Assembly (NCBI GenBank): GCA_002751075.1
Contig: NAOQ01000755.1
Coordinates: forward strand, 1,388-12,516
Origin: Ichthyophonus hoferi
Taxonomy: Eukaryota; Opisthokonta; Ichthyosporea; Ichthyophonida; Ichthyophonidae
Direction of reading: 5' to 3'
DNA length: 11,129 bases
Within the stretch, counting starts at the first letter, position 1. Each line of letters starts with the position of its first letter. The position numbers were made by a program, and so were the translations under genes. The notes beneath the pieces were generated by a model. The model saw only the letters and a list, made by a program, of their open reading frames with translations. It did not search any database and was not told where the DNA came from. Positions 1-8,385 of the stretch are shown here, in pieces.

Positions 1-58
1 GAGAGGGTGTATGTATGTATGTATGTGTGTGTGTGTGTGTGTATGTGTGTGTGTGTTT
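1..58. repeat. GTAT and GT microsatellite
   Basis: Runs of GTAT followed by about 14 GT units, interrupted once by GTAT. Intronic. Confidence 0.95.
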
Positions 59-152
59 GTACATATATGCATTTTATTTTGTATGCGTGGATTGTGTCAG
101 TAAACATGAATATGTTTAGATGTAAATAAATGATATTACATCTATGTATATG

Positions 153-173
153 TATATATATATATATATATAT
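153..173. repeat. TA microsatellite
   Basis: About ten TA units inside ARFGEF intron 10. Confidence 0.95.
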
Positions 174-688
174 GAAAACATTTAGATGAACTGTGATGTA
201 TGAATTAATTAAATATGAATTTATGGGTTTAAAAATATTGCTTGTGTGCATGAAAATAATGTATGTATACATAAATTGTTTATCAGTAGGTGTATTCTCT
301 AATAAATCATCCTGAAAATCACCGCAAATCTTATAATTGTATGTATGTCCGTTAGTAAAGGAAAATACAATATATTAAAATTAAAGAGTGGTTAATGTGA
401 AAATATACTCCTTTCCATATACAGACACATAATTAATAAGGCAATGATTGCCATGAGATAAGGGCGGGTTTCGATCGCAATATATGAGTGGATAATGGGA
501 AAGGTAATAAAATATCTTTATATAAAAAAGAGAGATTAAATAGATATTAAGATAGTAAACCTACTAAAAATAAGATTAAAATTAAAATACGTTAAAATAA
601 AATTAAAATAAAAAATAAAAAAATAAAAAATCAAAGTAGAACGGCAAGCACTGTGGCTATAACACGGAGATTGTGAAAGAACCCCTAC

Positions 689-754
689 CTCGTGCGTCTG
701 CATAACTGTCCCAGAATTCTGGAGAATATTGAGTACTAGCTCTAAGGAAAGAAT
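689..754 (-). CDS. ARFGEF1: ARFGEF exon 10 (HUS domain, residues 457-478)
   Basis: 22 codons, [15 protein letters not shown] then TVMQTHE, matching [22 protein letters not shown] of BIG1 (recalled). The acceptor TCCTTTAG and donor GTAGGG are phase 0 on both sides. It is the last exon recognised; the next expected family motif (FINAIKQYL...) was not found to its left. Confidence 0.92.
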
Positions 755-3700
755 CTAAAGGACAGAGATGGGATGATGTGTTAGAGATATAGACATACAC
801 ACATACTATCTACTGTTATACCACCATATATACACACTATTATACTATCATACACACACACTATCATGCCTACTATCCTACTTCCCAGCTATCATCTATA
901 CGAAAGCATTCAAATACATATTAAAATATTAATAGACAGGCACACTACATCTCTATCACCACATATATACCTTGCTTCTAATATCATTTGACCGTAGATC
1001 AACTGGCACATTGGCGGCACTGGTCTTAAGGTGTGTCATAGTAAGCTTATTAAGGCGCCTGAATACAATAAAGGCATCATGGTGACTGGGGTGGCTAAAC
1101 ATGCCAGCGGTTACATCCTCTCCTGTGTTTATTATTGTATGGTTATCTTTATGGTATGGTATAGTGTGGTCTGCAATGCTGTGAGATTGTGTTCTGTTGC
1201 TTTATGTTGTGTTGCACTATATTTTCATCTTTATATAACCAAAATATGTGATTGGCAATTTGATGGCCCTGATTATCGATTAATTGTAAATTAACATTGC
1301 AATGTAATATCATCTGTGGAATGGGTCCCCTGCCACCAACAGGTAGCAGATATACTATAAATTTCACATATAAATAACTGTATTGTTGGATTATATAGGG
1401 TACAAAAGGTAAAGAACAGACGAGGTGGTAGATGAGGGTAATAAATAGGAATCATAGCAAGGGCTGTAGGCAGAAATATGTATTGTAGGTAGGTATTAAT
1501 ATAATAGTATAGTATATTATAATATATTATAACATCAGCTAAACTAAGACAACACAACAGAATAGAACAGAATATAAAGAAAGAGAAAAAAGGGTGAACT
1601 ATAAAAGAATAAAAGGAAATCGACCTCCTTAACGGCGGGATAGATGGACACACCAGTGTCTAGTGTAGATTAATCTGTCGGTGTATGTATAGGTATATGT
1701 ATGTTGTGGGTATGCACTGCTATAGCTGACTACTTTAATGTTACTGTCAATGACACCGTTCATCTCAGAGAACGTGTCCCTATGTGGGATTGTAGTAGGT
1801 GCGCACAAGGATATAATGGATATAGCTATGCATAATGCTGTGTTGGTATTTCTGTGTGTTCGTGTATGGAAGTTTCTTGTGGATCTTTATATATACATAT
1901 ATACATACATACATATTTTCTACATGCCGCGTGAGCTCTTCTATCTAACTATGATCTTACCTACAAAGGCGTTCCTAGCCTTCAATGCGTCCATTCCCTC
2001 GTATGATCCTTCACCATGTATTCCCATACTACCTGCCATAGCAAGGCTGGCACGGCCTGTCATCCAATCATCAGTACATGTTCATGAGCCATTCAGTAAC
2101 ACGTGTGCTAATTGGTGGGCAAGCATACGAATGCTTTGCATTGGGGCATATGCATGTATAGAATTAAATAATAAGCAACAAATACTGTACAGATATATAA
2201 ATATATATAATATATGACCCTCCTATTGCATGATTGACCGATATTGTATGATAAGAGACGAGATATGTATATAAGGTACACTGGTTAATCCGAATAAGAA
2301 AAATGAAAATGAAAAAAAAAATGAAGAAAAAAAATGAATGTCTAAATGCCTTTTGTCAGCATATACTGATTGGTTTAAAACCCATTGATAAAAAATATTA
2401 ATGGGCTAATAAGTGGCTAATACCAATGAATATGAAGAATATATGTGCAAGCATTACCATTGGTGTAATATAGCACACTACATACAATAGTTAAGAGAGA
2501 ATAGGAAAGTGATTGGTCTAACTGCAGAATCATTCATGGTACTATCAATGGTGTATAACTAATTGTAACTAAAAGTAATACCATGCTTTAAACTTGAACA
2601 ATCTACTAATAGATTGGTAATGCTATATGTAGCCCTACTCCGAAGTTGGGTATATCACTGGGCACCACATGGGCATATAGACACTACTATGTGAATAGTG
2701 CTAACAAGTTATATTACTTATTATATCTGCTGGCTTAACACCCGGATATAAAGACATGATGATGGAAAATAGAAGAGAGAGAGAAACAAAGAACAGTAAT
2801 ATATGCATAAAGAAACTGAGATATAAAGAATAAACACGAAAAGAATGGTCTCATTAAAAACATTGTTCTCTTACGTTCCGAACCACCAAGCCTAGTAGTA
2901 CTGGCATTGCTGTGTCTCCTGCCATCGGCGGGAATCAGCAAAATCCCGCCTACCTCGCTACCGTCCTGTAACGTTTGTGTATCTATAGAGACAGTATGGT
3001 CCACTCCCTCCATTGGCTGTACTGAAGGCTCTGGTACATCATTAGTCACGGGATTAACTGGGCTGTCAGGTGGACTGGGGCTGGAGCTCTGTTGCTGCGT
3101 TTCTACACTCACCTGTTCATGTTCATTCGTGTGCACCTCCCTTTCACTCTTGGTTGTATCCTTAGTTTCATTGCTGTCATCTGTAAGTGCATCCTTCTGT
3201 GCAGCCATTAATGGTACTGGTACTACTTCCTTTTCATTTCCCTTGGTATTTTCATTATCAACGCCAGCTGAGAGATCGGACTGAGAGGTAGAGGGGGTAG
3301 CTGGTGCACTGACATTATCAACGCCATTGGTGAGGTTGCTTGACACAGGTGAAGAGACCGCCTCTTCCTTCGTGACATCATCTTCTGCTATGTGTAAGGA
3401 TGTAATTGATATGGGGGCTCCATACATAAGGTTGGTGTATGTGGTAAAATAGTGCGATGGTATAGTATATTATGGTATGGTATGGTATGGTATGGTATTG
3501 TATGGTATGGTATTGTATGGTATTGTATGGTATTGTATGGTATGGTATGGTATTGTATGGCATGCTATGCTATAATACAATATATATTAATATATTAATA
3601 CATAGATGAAATGGCACAATGTGGTCCTGTCCCAATAATCAAAAACAAAGAAAAGCAACCAGCAAAGCAGTTAAGATAGAAGAGATATTCAATAATCAAA

Positions 3701-4583
3701 TAATGGTACGGCAGAGATGGAAAACAAAATATGGAGATAAGGCCATGGTAGTGAGACAGAAAGATTATATGAAAGGCAGACCAACCAATAGAAATAGAAG
3801 CAAATGGGGAAAAAACCAATCAGAACGTATTAAACAATAGATATCGTCATGGGTCAGGCAAGAATTATCAAAAGTAGCGTGGAATTATATGATCGGTGTC
3901 TCCAATGACAACAATAACATTGTCCAATCAACTACAAAGTACAGTGTCTCACCTTGTTCATGGATGGTCTTTGTATGGTCAGGTACAAGAATGGTCTATA
4001 GGGTATTGGCGGGTTGGTAAAGGAAGGTGGGTATGTGGGTTTATAGCTAGAGATTGCTCTTCCCTATATACCTCTGGCTCTCTTTTCGCTAGTTCATACT
4101 ACCATACTATCAGGTTGTTATACTATCATACCATCATACACACTATCCTGACTACACATCTACAAACATACACGCATATATATATATATATTCTCTCCAT
4201 TACTCTACGTTCTTTTTAGTCTTAGGTGTTATTTCCTTTTATCTGTATCTCTCTCTTTCTCTCTCTCTCCTCTCACGGTCTGTATAGAGTCATCATTCAT
4301 TCCTATGTTTAACCTCACTCACGTCTTCAATCCTTCTTTGCCTTTCTCTTTCTAACCATGTATATACAAACATATCCTACTCTCTCTAGCCAATATACGT
4401 ACAGGGTTGGCTTCAAGGCGGGCAAACACGGCGTTTAGCATCTGATTGAGTGTAGCCTTGGCTGTAATCTGATTGATTGGTCCTTTGGAAAACAAGTAAA
4501 TGGCGTGGCATGTATCTATAGCAGCCAATAAAGCGTCACCATGTACCTCGCACTTTGTTGCCGTCACAGCTGTCAACAGACAC

Positions 4584-4616
<33 letters not shown>

Positions 4617-7136
4617 TAGTGTATTAAGGAAGATGAGACATTAAGGGTCAGACAGATAATAGATAATAAGATATAGTATGGTGTTAAGTCGGTGCAGCGG
4701 GAGAAAGATGGTAAGTGTTGGCAAGAACAACAAAAGAAGAGAGATAAAGTCCGACATATGGATATATATATAGGCTAACGAATAAAGTGGAATAAAGTAG
4801 TAAGAATAAGAGGGGGAGCCAGAGAACACCTCCATGATTTGTGTGTGATGACATGATACATGATATACCAGGGCATACTCATAAAACAATCCAATAAATG
4901 GGATGAAGGAATGGAAGAACATGAAGGATGGATGGTCCAAAAAGGCCAAAGAAAATTATGGTTATTTTAGTTATTATATAGTATACTATTATATTGAAAG
5001 ATTAAATAGAATATAATAGTAAAATGGTATAATGGTATATTGTATAATGGTATAATAATATAAAATATGCCATGAAAGGGGGCCCTGGTTCACACAATTA
5101 ACGAGAAATGACATAGCTGTGAAGACCTTTAATATCTGCAATGACACTGCATCGTCTGTAGTTTCTCCTTGGAAACACTTGGTTACTGTCTCTACCAGAG
5201 CGTTGATTGGGGGAATGTCAGGATGACTCTCCAATGGGGTCTGACCAATGTTGCTGTAGGCTAGTATCTTCTGCTCCAATGAAAATGAATTAGATGCTAG
5301 TCCTAATCGCAAGACAGCACTCTCCCTATAATTAATTTCTCCTACACATGTGTCGTTTTACATATCCCTTCTCTAATCCTAGCCACAATTTTACGTATAA
5401 CGATAGAAACTGGTTGCACAGCCCCTTGATAGCCACCTCATTGTATCGTATATGCGCATGTATCGCTATAAATCACCTACATGAATATTTCCTTCCTCCT
5501 CTGACATAGCTCTCATTATAAATGTTGTCCGTTCTTCTATGCTTAATAATGTGCTGTACTCTCTATGTACTCTATACCTAGAAATATGACAGATACAGCA
5601 AGTAAAATATAAAATAAATAATGGGCAAGAAAGGGTACATGTACAGGCCAAAAATAAAATGAGGGATGAGTCCTTCTATATACTTCAACATGTAGAAATT
5701 AGTTACATATCAAAAAGGATGTGTTTTTAGCTGATATATACATACACATATATGTATGCTTTTGGGCATATCTTCTCATTTGTATATGCATTTAGATCTC
5801 TTCCCAACAGATGCTCAGGAACAATATATGCGCACATATAACATATAGTAAACATAGGGTTCGGTATAAGGTATTGATTTCTACCGTATAGCTCATGCAT
5901 ACCTCCAAACAGTCCAGGGCAGTAACAACAATCTTAGGTGATTGGGTTTCGCAGCATAATAGGATGACAGACAAAAGTCCAGCTTGACTGCTACTAGCTT
6001 TGTTACTAGGTATATTATAGGAGAAACACCACGAGAGATATACAAAGAAAAGACTTCAAGAATAGCTATCTACTCTCTTATCCTTTCTCTTTCTCTTTAC
6101 CGTTTAGATTTCTTTCTTTCTCTCCTCCTCTCTCATATTTCTTCCTCTCCTCCCTCTCTCTCTGTTTCTCGTTGCACCTTGCCTTACCTTCCTATCTTCT
6201 ATAAATGTGCTATTATAACCACTTGAAACCCCAATCACCCATTCAGTTACCAATTCAATCCCCTTGTAGACTTAATATTAGCATACGTCTTTCATTGGTT
6301 CTACATAAAAAGTTTAAAATGGTATAGCTGACCTCGTATGCCCGCTGCTATGTAACAAACTGTACAGGATAGTGTTCTATCTTGGGTAATAATCTGGGAA
6401 ATATTCAAAGTGAAAATACATAAAGTTAGCGAAGTAATAAACCATGAATAATCATACCTTTCATTGGATGGTTCACTCGAAGAAGTATTTGTGGCCTCTG
6501 TAAAATAAAGTGATAAGTCAATAATGTTGGCTGGCCTATCAAAACGACAATATATATGTGTGTGACCGTCAGCTGTATACGTCGTAAGAGAATACCCAGT
6601 CAAAAAGACATGGTAATGAGGGAGAGGAAAAATAAAAAATAGAGATAAAGAAAGAGTTATAGCACACTTGAAATAAATCCCAAGAAATTATGAGTTGGAA
6701 TGTAGTATAGAGAGAGGGAAATGAAAGGATTACAGGCCTTAAAATAGTGAAGAGAGGGTTGAGGAGTGGTTGTGTGTATATGGTATATGTAATTTGGCTT
6801 TGAATCGTGAATATATGTATATATAATATATAACAGTAGTGGCCATGGTTGTGTTTCAACTGCATAAATAGCGTTAACTACACCTATAACATGTAAATAA
6901 AAACATGGCTTCACGCGATTTAAAGTACTGTGAAAGAAAGAAAAAATTATATTAGAGGGAAAGGTATCAGCAAACCAGTTGCATCATTCTTCCTAGACCA
7001 TAGTGTATTAAGAATGCTTACTAAGTGCAGCTTCAAGTGCAGTTTTAAGCTTAACATGAGGAGAACGTTTCATCTCCCTCTCGCTTAATAGCTTCTGCAA
7101 TGCCCTCGCTACAAACATGTTTGAAGTAGACGCCAT
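689..7136 (-). CDS. ARFGEF1: Arf guanine-nucleotide exchange factor, BIG/Sec7 family, 5' part (10 exons, 478 residues, partial)
   Basis: Large Arf-GEF that loads GTP onto Arf1-type GTPases at the trans-Golgi and endosomes to recruit vesicle coats. Exons on the minus strand: 7022-7136, 6458-6497, 5903-5987, 5127-5270, 4403-4582, 3953-3995, 2875-3387, 1961-2056, 971-1122, 689-754. All introns are GT..AG and all phases match, giving 1434 nt. Residues about 1-190 are the DCB domain, with the family motifs LDCLEKILAY (76-85), [11 protein letters not shown] and [14 protein letters not shown]. Residues about 203-406 are an acidic Ser/Thr-rich linker. The HUS domain begins with [12 protein letters not shown] (421 onward) and [15 protein letters not shown]. 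The start is the first ATG after an in-frame TGA and has a purine at -3. The Sec7 catalytic domain is outside the window. The symbol is the family name in animals; whether the species has one or two paralogues cannot be told here. Confidence 0.9.
971..1122 (-). CDS. ARFGEF1: ARFGEF exon 9 (start of HUS domain, residues 406-456)
   Basis: Encodes [14 protein letters not shown], then [18 protein letters not shown], and ends [10 protein letters not shown]. It matches KDAFLVFRSLCKLSMKPL...HELRSK of mammalian BIG1 (recalled), the conserved entry to the HUS domain. The acceptor is AAACACAG and the donor GTATAT at phase 0. This exon lies in none of the long open frames and was found by family similarity. 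Confidence 0.92.
1123..1960 (-). other. ARFGEF intron 8
   Basis: 838 bases, GT..AG. It contains TATAG/TATAT low-complexity DNA at 1500-1535, a TATGG cluster at 1138-1165 that reads CCATA just before the exon 9 acceptor, and a TATACA stretch near 1890-1915. Overlapping open frames on both strands show no domain. Confidence 0.8.
1961..2056 (-). CDS. ARFGEF1: ARFGEF exon 8 (linker, residues 374-405)
   Basis: Encodes [20 protein letters not shown] then [11 protein letters not shown], with Arg374 formed across the exon 7/8 junction. The phases match both neighbours (phase 1 in and out), and the donor GTAAGA is near ideal. The join creates ERRASLA, a PKA consensus. A plus-strand frame at 1738-2217 overlaps but has no family match. 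Confidence 0.78.
2057..2874 (-). other. ARFGEF intron 7
   Basis: 818 bases, GT..AG. It has an A-rich block at 2296-2335. From 2370 to 2630 there are several scattered CCAAT/ATTGG words and a 9-bp inverted pair, GCATTACCA (2451-2459) and TGGTAATGC (2617-2625). No coding signal was seen. Confidence 0.75.
2875..3387 (-). CDS. ARFGEF1: ARFGEF exon 7 (acidic Ser/Thr linker, residues 203-373)
   Basis: The largest exon, 170 codons, encoding the disordered linker between DCB and HUS. It is rich in Ser, Thr, Glu, Asp, Val, Pro and Asn (for example [10 protein letters not shown]). The phrase GVDN or GVDH recurs three times, and a 13-base piece (ATTATCAACGCCA on the plus strand) recurs in the DNA. Near the end is the basic motif RRHS (359-362). 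The preferred acceptor is CACATAG. GGAG at 3418 is a weaker in-phase alternative that adds ten residues. The donor is GTAAGA. The plus-strand open frame at 2907-3284 is its shadow. Confidence 0.82.
3388..3952 (-). other. ARFGEF intron 6
   Basis: 565 bases, GT..AG. It holds the TATGG array and a purine-rich plus-strand stretch (3619-3840) that makes a long but compositionally biased open frame. Confidence 0.7.
3456..3568. repeat. TATGG/TATTG pentanucleotide array
   Basis: About 20 five-base units, mostly TATGG with interspersed TATTG, decaying at both ends into TATAG and ATGC. In the ARFGEF transcript it reads CCATA/CAATA and ends about 70 bases before the exon 7 acceptor. Confidence 0.95.
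3953..3995 (-). CDS. ARFGEF1: ARFGEF exon 6, 43-nt microexon (residues 189-202)
   Basis: Inferred exon encoding [14 protein letters not shown]. It is the piece that turns the phase-0 end of exon 5 into the phase-1 start needed by exon 7. It has a pyrimidine-rich acceptor (CCAATACCCTATAG) and a strong donor (GTGAGA). Homologues vary in sequence here, so similarity cannot confirm it. The alternative is a later donor GTAGGA in exon 5 (after residues VRILARE), joined directly to exon 7, which also fits in phase. Confidence 0.6.
4176..4191. repeat. TA microsatellite
   Basis: About eight TA units in ARFGEF intron 5. Confidence 0.9.
4246..4274. repeat. CT-rich microsatellite
   Basis: Interrupted CT run in ARFGEF intron 5; purine-rich in the transcript. 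Confidence 0.85.
4403..4582 (-). CDS. ARFGEF1: ARFGEF exon 5 (DCB, residues 129-188)
   Basis: Exactly 60 codons, phase 0 at both ends. It encodes [19 protein letters not shown] and, further on, [22 protein letters not shown]. This is the most strongly conserved stretch of the DCB domain; human BIG1 has LLTAVTS...EIHEG...[22 protein letters not shown]. The donor is the strong CCT/GTACGT. The acceptor AG is the last dinucleotide of a TA microsatellite, and the upstream frame joins LQILK to CLLTAV as in homologues. Confidence 0.93.
4583..5126 (-). other. ARFGEF intron 4
   Basis: 544 bases with a weak donor (GTCTTC) and an acceptor made by the end of a microsatellite. A region of TATAATGG-like repeats lies at 4975-5060. 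If the intron were retained, the reading frame would continue for some 45 codons and then stop. No separate gene was seen. Confidence 0.8.
4584..4616. repeat. TA/TG microsatellite abutting the exon 5 acceptor
   Basis: Nine TA units followed by about seven TG units on the plus strand. In the transcript this reads AC repeats, then AU repeats, then the acceptor AG, with no spacer. Confidence 0.95.
5127..5270 (-). CDS. ARFGEF1: ARFGEF exon 4 (DCB, residues 81-128)
   Basis: 48 codons from KILAYSNIG to AVSLQILK, containing [19 protein letters not shown]. It matches the BIG motif [24 protein letters not shown]. The acceptor is GGAGCAG. An alternative acceptor three bases earlier would add one Gln. 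The frame stays open about 90 bases upstream of the acceptor, but that part has no family match. The donor is the weak AAG/GTCTTC. Confidence 0.88.
5271..5902 (-). other. ARFGEF intron 3, with exon-like open segments
   Basis: 632 bases, GT..AG. Several minus-strand segments read like protein: near 5466-5560 ([20 protein letters not shown]), 5332-5448 ([18 protein letters not shown]) and 5271-5360 ([18 protein letters not shown]). The known family alignment runs straight from LDCLE to KILAY, so they are treated as intronic here. Confidence 0.65.
5903..5987 (-). CDS. ARFGEF1: ARFGEF exon 3 (DCB, residues 52-80)
   Basis: Encodes [17 protein letters not shown] followed by [11 protein letters not shown]. 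This matches the DCB segment [21 protein letters not shown] of mammalian BIG1/2 (recalled). The acceptor is GTAGCAG and the donor GTATGC, leaving phase 0. Reading past the donor (VCMSYT) fits less well than joining to exon 4, which rebuilds LDCLEKILAY exactly. Confidence 0.88.
5988..6457 (-). other. ARFGEF intron 2
   Basis: 470 bases, GT..AG. It holds a strongly pyrimidine-rich plus-strand tract at about 6065-6170 (purine-rich in the transcript). No coding signal. Confidence 0.75.
6458..6497 (-). CDS. ARFGEF1: ARFGEF exon 2 (residues 39-51 plus split codon)
   Basis: A 40-nt exon between acceptor TTTTACAG and donor GTATGA. It encodes [13 protein letters not shown], a low-complexity Ser-rich linker between the first DCB helix and the rest of the domain. 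Its support is the strong splice sites and the phases (2 bases in, 2 bases out) that join exons 1 and 3. The sequence itself is not conserved. Confidence 0.7.
6498..7021 (-). other. ARFGEF intron 1
   Basis: 524 bases, GT..AG (GTAAGC donor, TTTTACAG acceptor). AT-rich with TATG/TATA runs at 6775-6835. The minus-strand open frames here have no domain and are AT-driven. Confidence 0.8.
7022..7136 (-). CDS. ARFGEF1: ARFGEF exon 1 (start codon, residues 1-38)
   Basis: Begins [19 protein letters not shown], matching the N-terminal helix of animal BIG proteins (NMFLTRALEKILADKE, from memory). An in-frame TGA lies 48 bases upstream with no ATG between, which fixes the start. It ends in phase 1 at donor GTAAGC. 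Confidence 0.9.
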
Positions 7137-7825
7137 AGCTGACACGACAGAGACACTGCTGACGCCACAGGAAAGTTCACCTCAAATATCTATCCCAATT
7201 ATACCCAGGTGATATATGAGTTGGTATATAAAAAACAAACTTCTACACCTAGAACATCATACTGTAATACTTTTACTTTGTCATGGATCATAATCAGTTC
7301 ATGATTTAGAGACATGGGTGTATAATACAATATCCCCTACTATGTAGGAAGCAGGAGATTGGGTTAAACACAAACCATATATACTTAGACAAATATTTAT
7401 CCGCACACTGTACCTCTTTGCTATAATGTGGCTACCCAAAAACAACCTAAACAACCCACGTATCCACAGTACAGTAATATTTTCTTCCTACTGATTCTAT
7501 TTCCATGAATATAATATGATTATGGTAAATCAATGATTAGTTTGTATATCCTGTACATTATTAACAAAAAATAAGAAATATTTATTATTAGCCTCCGAGA
7601 AAATATTAATTGATGTTTAATGAGATGGAATTCTATTTTCATTAAAATATACCAATTATCCTTATTGTTTAGTGGTTGTAAGATGACATTTTATGGCAAA
7701 AATAGCGACCCCAACTACCTCAGAGGTCTCGGGGGCTGTGATTGTTAAAACAAATATCCAATCCAAAGAGGTATTAACAACTTAGGTAACTACATATTTA
7801 ATTAAAACTATTAGTTGTACAATTT

Positions 7826-7833
7826 CATTGGCT
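7826..7833 (-). promoter_or_regulatory. CCAAT box 1 (NF-Y/HAP type)
   Basis: CATTGGCT on the plus strand; the minus strand reads AGCCAATGA, a full match to the NF-Y consensus RRCCAATSR. Confidence 0.5.
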
Positions 7834-7913
7834 ATTCTAAATAAGTTTATCTCGTAGCTTTTTTAGCTTTTTTAATCCATTACAAATCTAGACATAAATG
7901 GATTGTATCCTCC

Positions 7914-7921
7914 CATTGGCT
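7914..7921 (-). promoter_or_regulatory. CCAAT box 2 (NF-Y/HAP type)
   Basis: The same octamer CATTGGCT as box 1, in the same orientation, 88 bases further right. The minus strand reads AGCCAATGG, again a full consensus match. Confidence 0.5.
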
Positions 7922-8335
7922 CATATTGTATATGTGATTGATTGTCTTTCAGGCCTGGTTCCCTGGTACATTAGCGTTATAATAAACAGTTTATCCGAGT
8001 TACATATATATATATATGTATACATAATAAATCTATAACATATTATTTTGTTATGTTTACCTCCTTATCTCTTTATAGCAGAGTGAGGTTCTTCATAAAG
8101 ATAGTTGACGTCTTTCTTAAGACAACGGTCGGGCTTGAGGGCTCTGTTTACTAACGTAGGCGTTTACTATACATGTCTTTATGCCAACTACCATTGACAT
8201 GTTTGCAAAGGCATCTATAGTTATGGCCTATAGTGAGTGTCGGAAGTAATAGATTATGAAGAAGAAATGATTTTTAATTAGAGCTAGTTCAATATAAATA
8301 TATGGTTGTATTAAGTTTCCATTTAAAACCACATA

Positions 8336-8385
8336 TAGTAAAACTGTATAAAGTTATTTATAGTAAAACTGTATAAAGTTATTTA
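8336..8385. repeat. Perfect 25-bp tandem duplication
   Basis: Two adjacent identical copies of a 25-base unit beginning TAGTAAAACTGTATAAAG and ending TTATTTA. It ends 57 bases before the NPRL3 start codon, so probably lies in its promoter or 5' UTR. Confidence 0.95.

Larger units (their letters stand above)
1..688 (-). other. ARFGEF intron 10, part: no exon recognised
   Basis: Very AT-rich. It holds GT/GTAT and TA microsatellites at its left end, an A-rich block at 565-632 (U-rich in the transcript, just after the exon 10 donor) and a small GC-richer island at 440-480. All three frames of that island were read on the minus strand and none gave the next HUS motif. Confidence 0.6.
3996..4402 (-). 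other. ARFGEF intron 5
   Basis: 407 bases, GT..AG. It contains a TA tract (4176-4191), a CT-rich stretch (4246-4274) and ACTATCATAC-like low-complexity DNA (4096-4147) resembling that at 805-875. Confidence 0.65.

Noticed and set aside
1291-1653. 120-residue minus-strand frame with many hydrophobic residues
   Set aside because: AT-driven, Tyr/Ile/Phe-rich, inside ARFGEF intron 8; no domain and no supporting splice sites.
1738-2217. 159-residue plus-strand open frame
   Set aside because: No domain, and it covers low-complexity TATACA. The minus strand here carries a phase-matched ARFGEF exon.
2370-2630. Possible small inverted-repeat element (MITE-like)
   Set aside because: Only 9-bp arms within a run of scattered CCAAT words. 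No target-site duplication or clear terminal inverted repeats could be found.
2907-3284. 125-residue plus-strand open frame rich in Ser, Leu and Cys
   Set aside because: Antisense shadow of ARFGEF exon 7.
3619-3840. 73-residue basic plus-strand frame, at first glance like a DNA-binding protein
   Set aside because: Its composition follows from a purine-rich stretch, no motif was recognised, and it sits in an ARFGEF intron.
5792-5902. Extension of ARFGEF exon 3 past its donor ([10 protein letters not shown])
   Set aside because: Splicing at GTATGC rebuilds LDCLEKILAY, the exact family motif; read-through does not.
7940-7960. Possible 5' UTR intron acceptor (GATTGTCTTTCAG) upstream of NPRL3
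   Set aside because: The motif is good, but no matching donor or transcript evidence can be shown from sequence alone.
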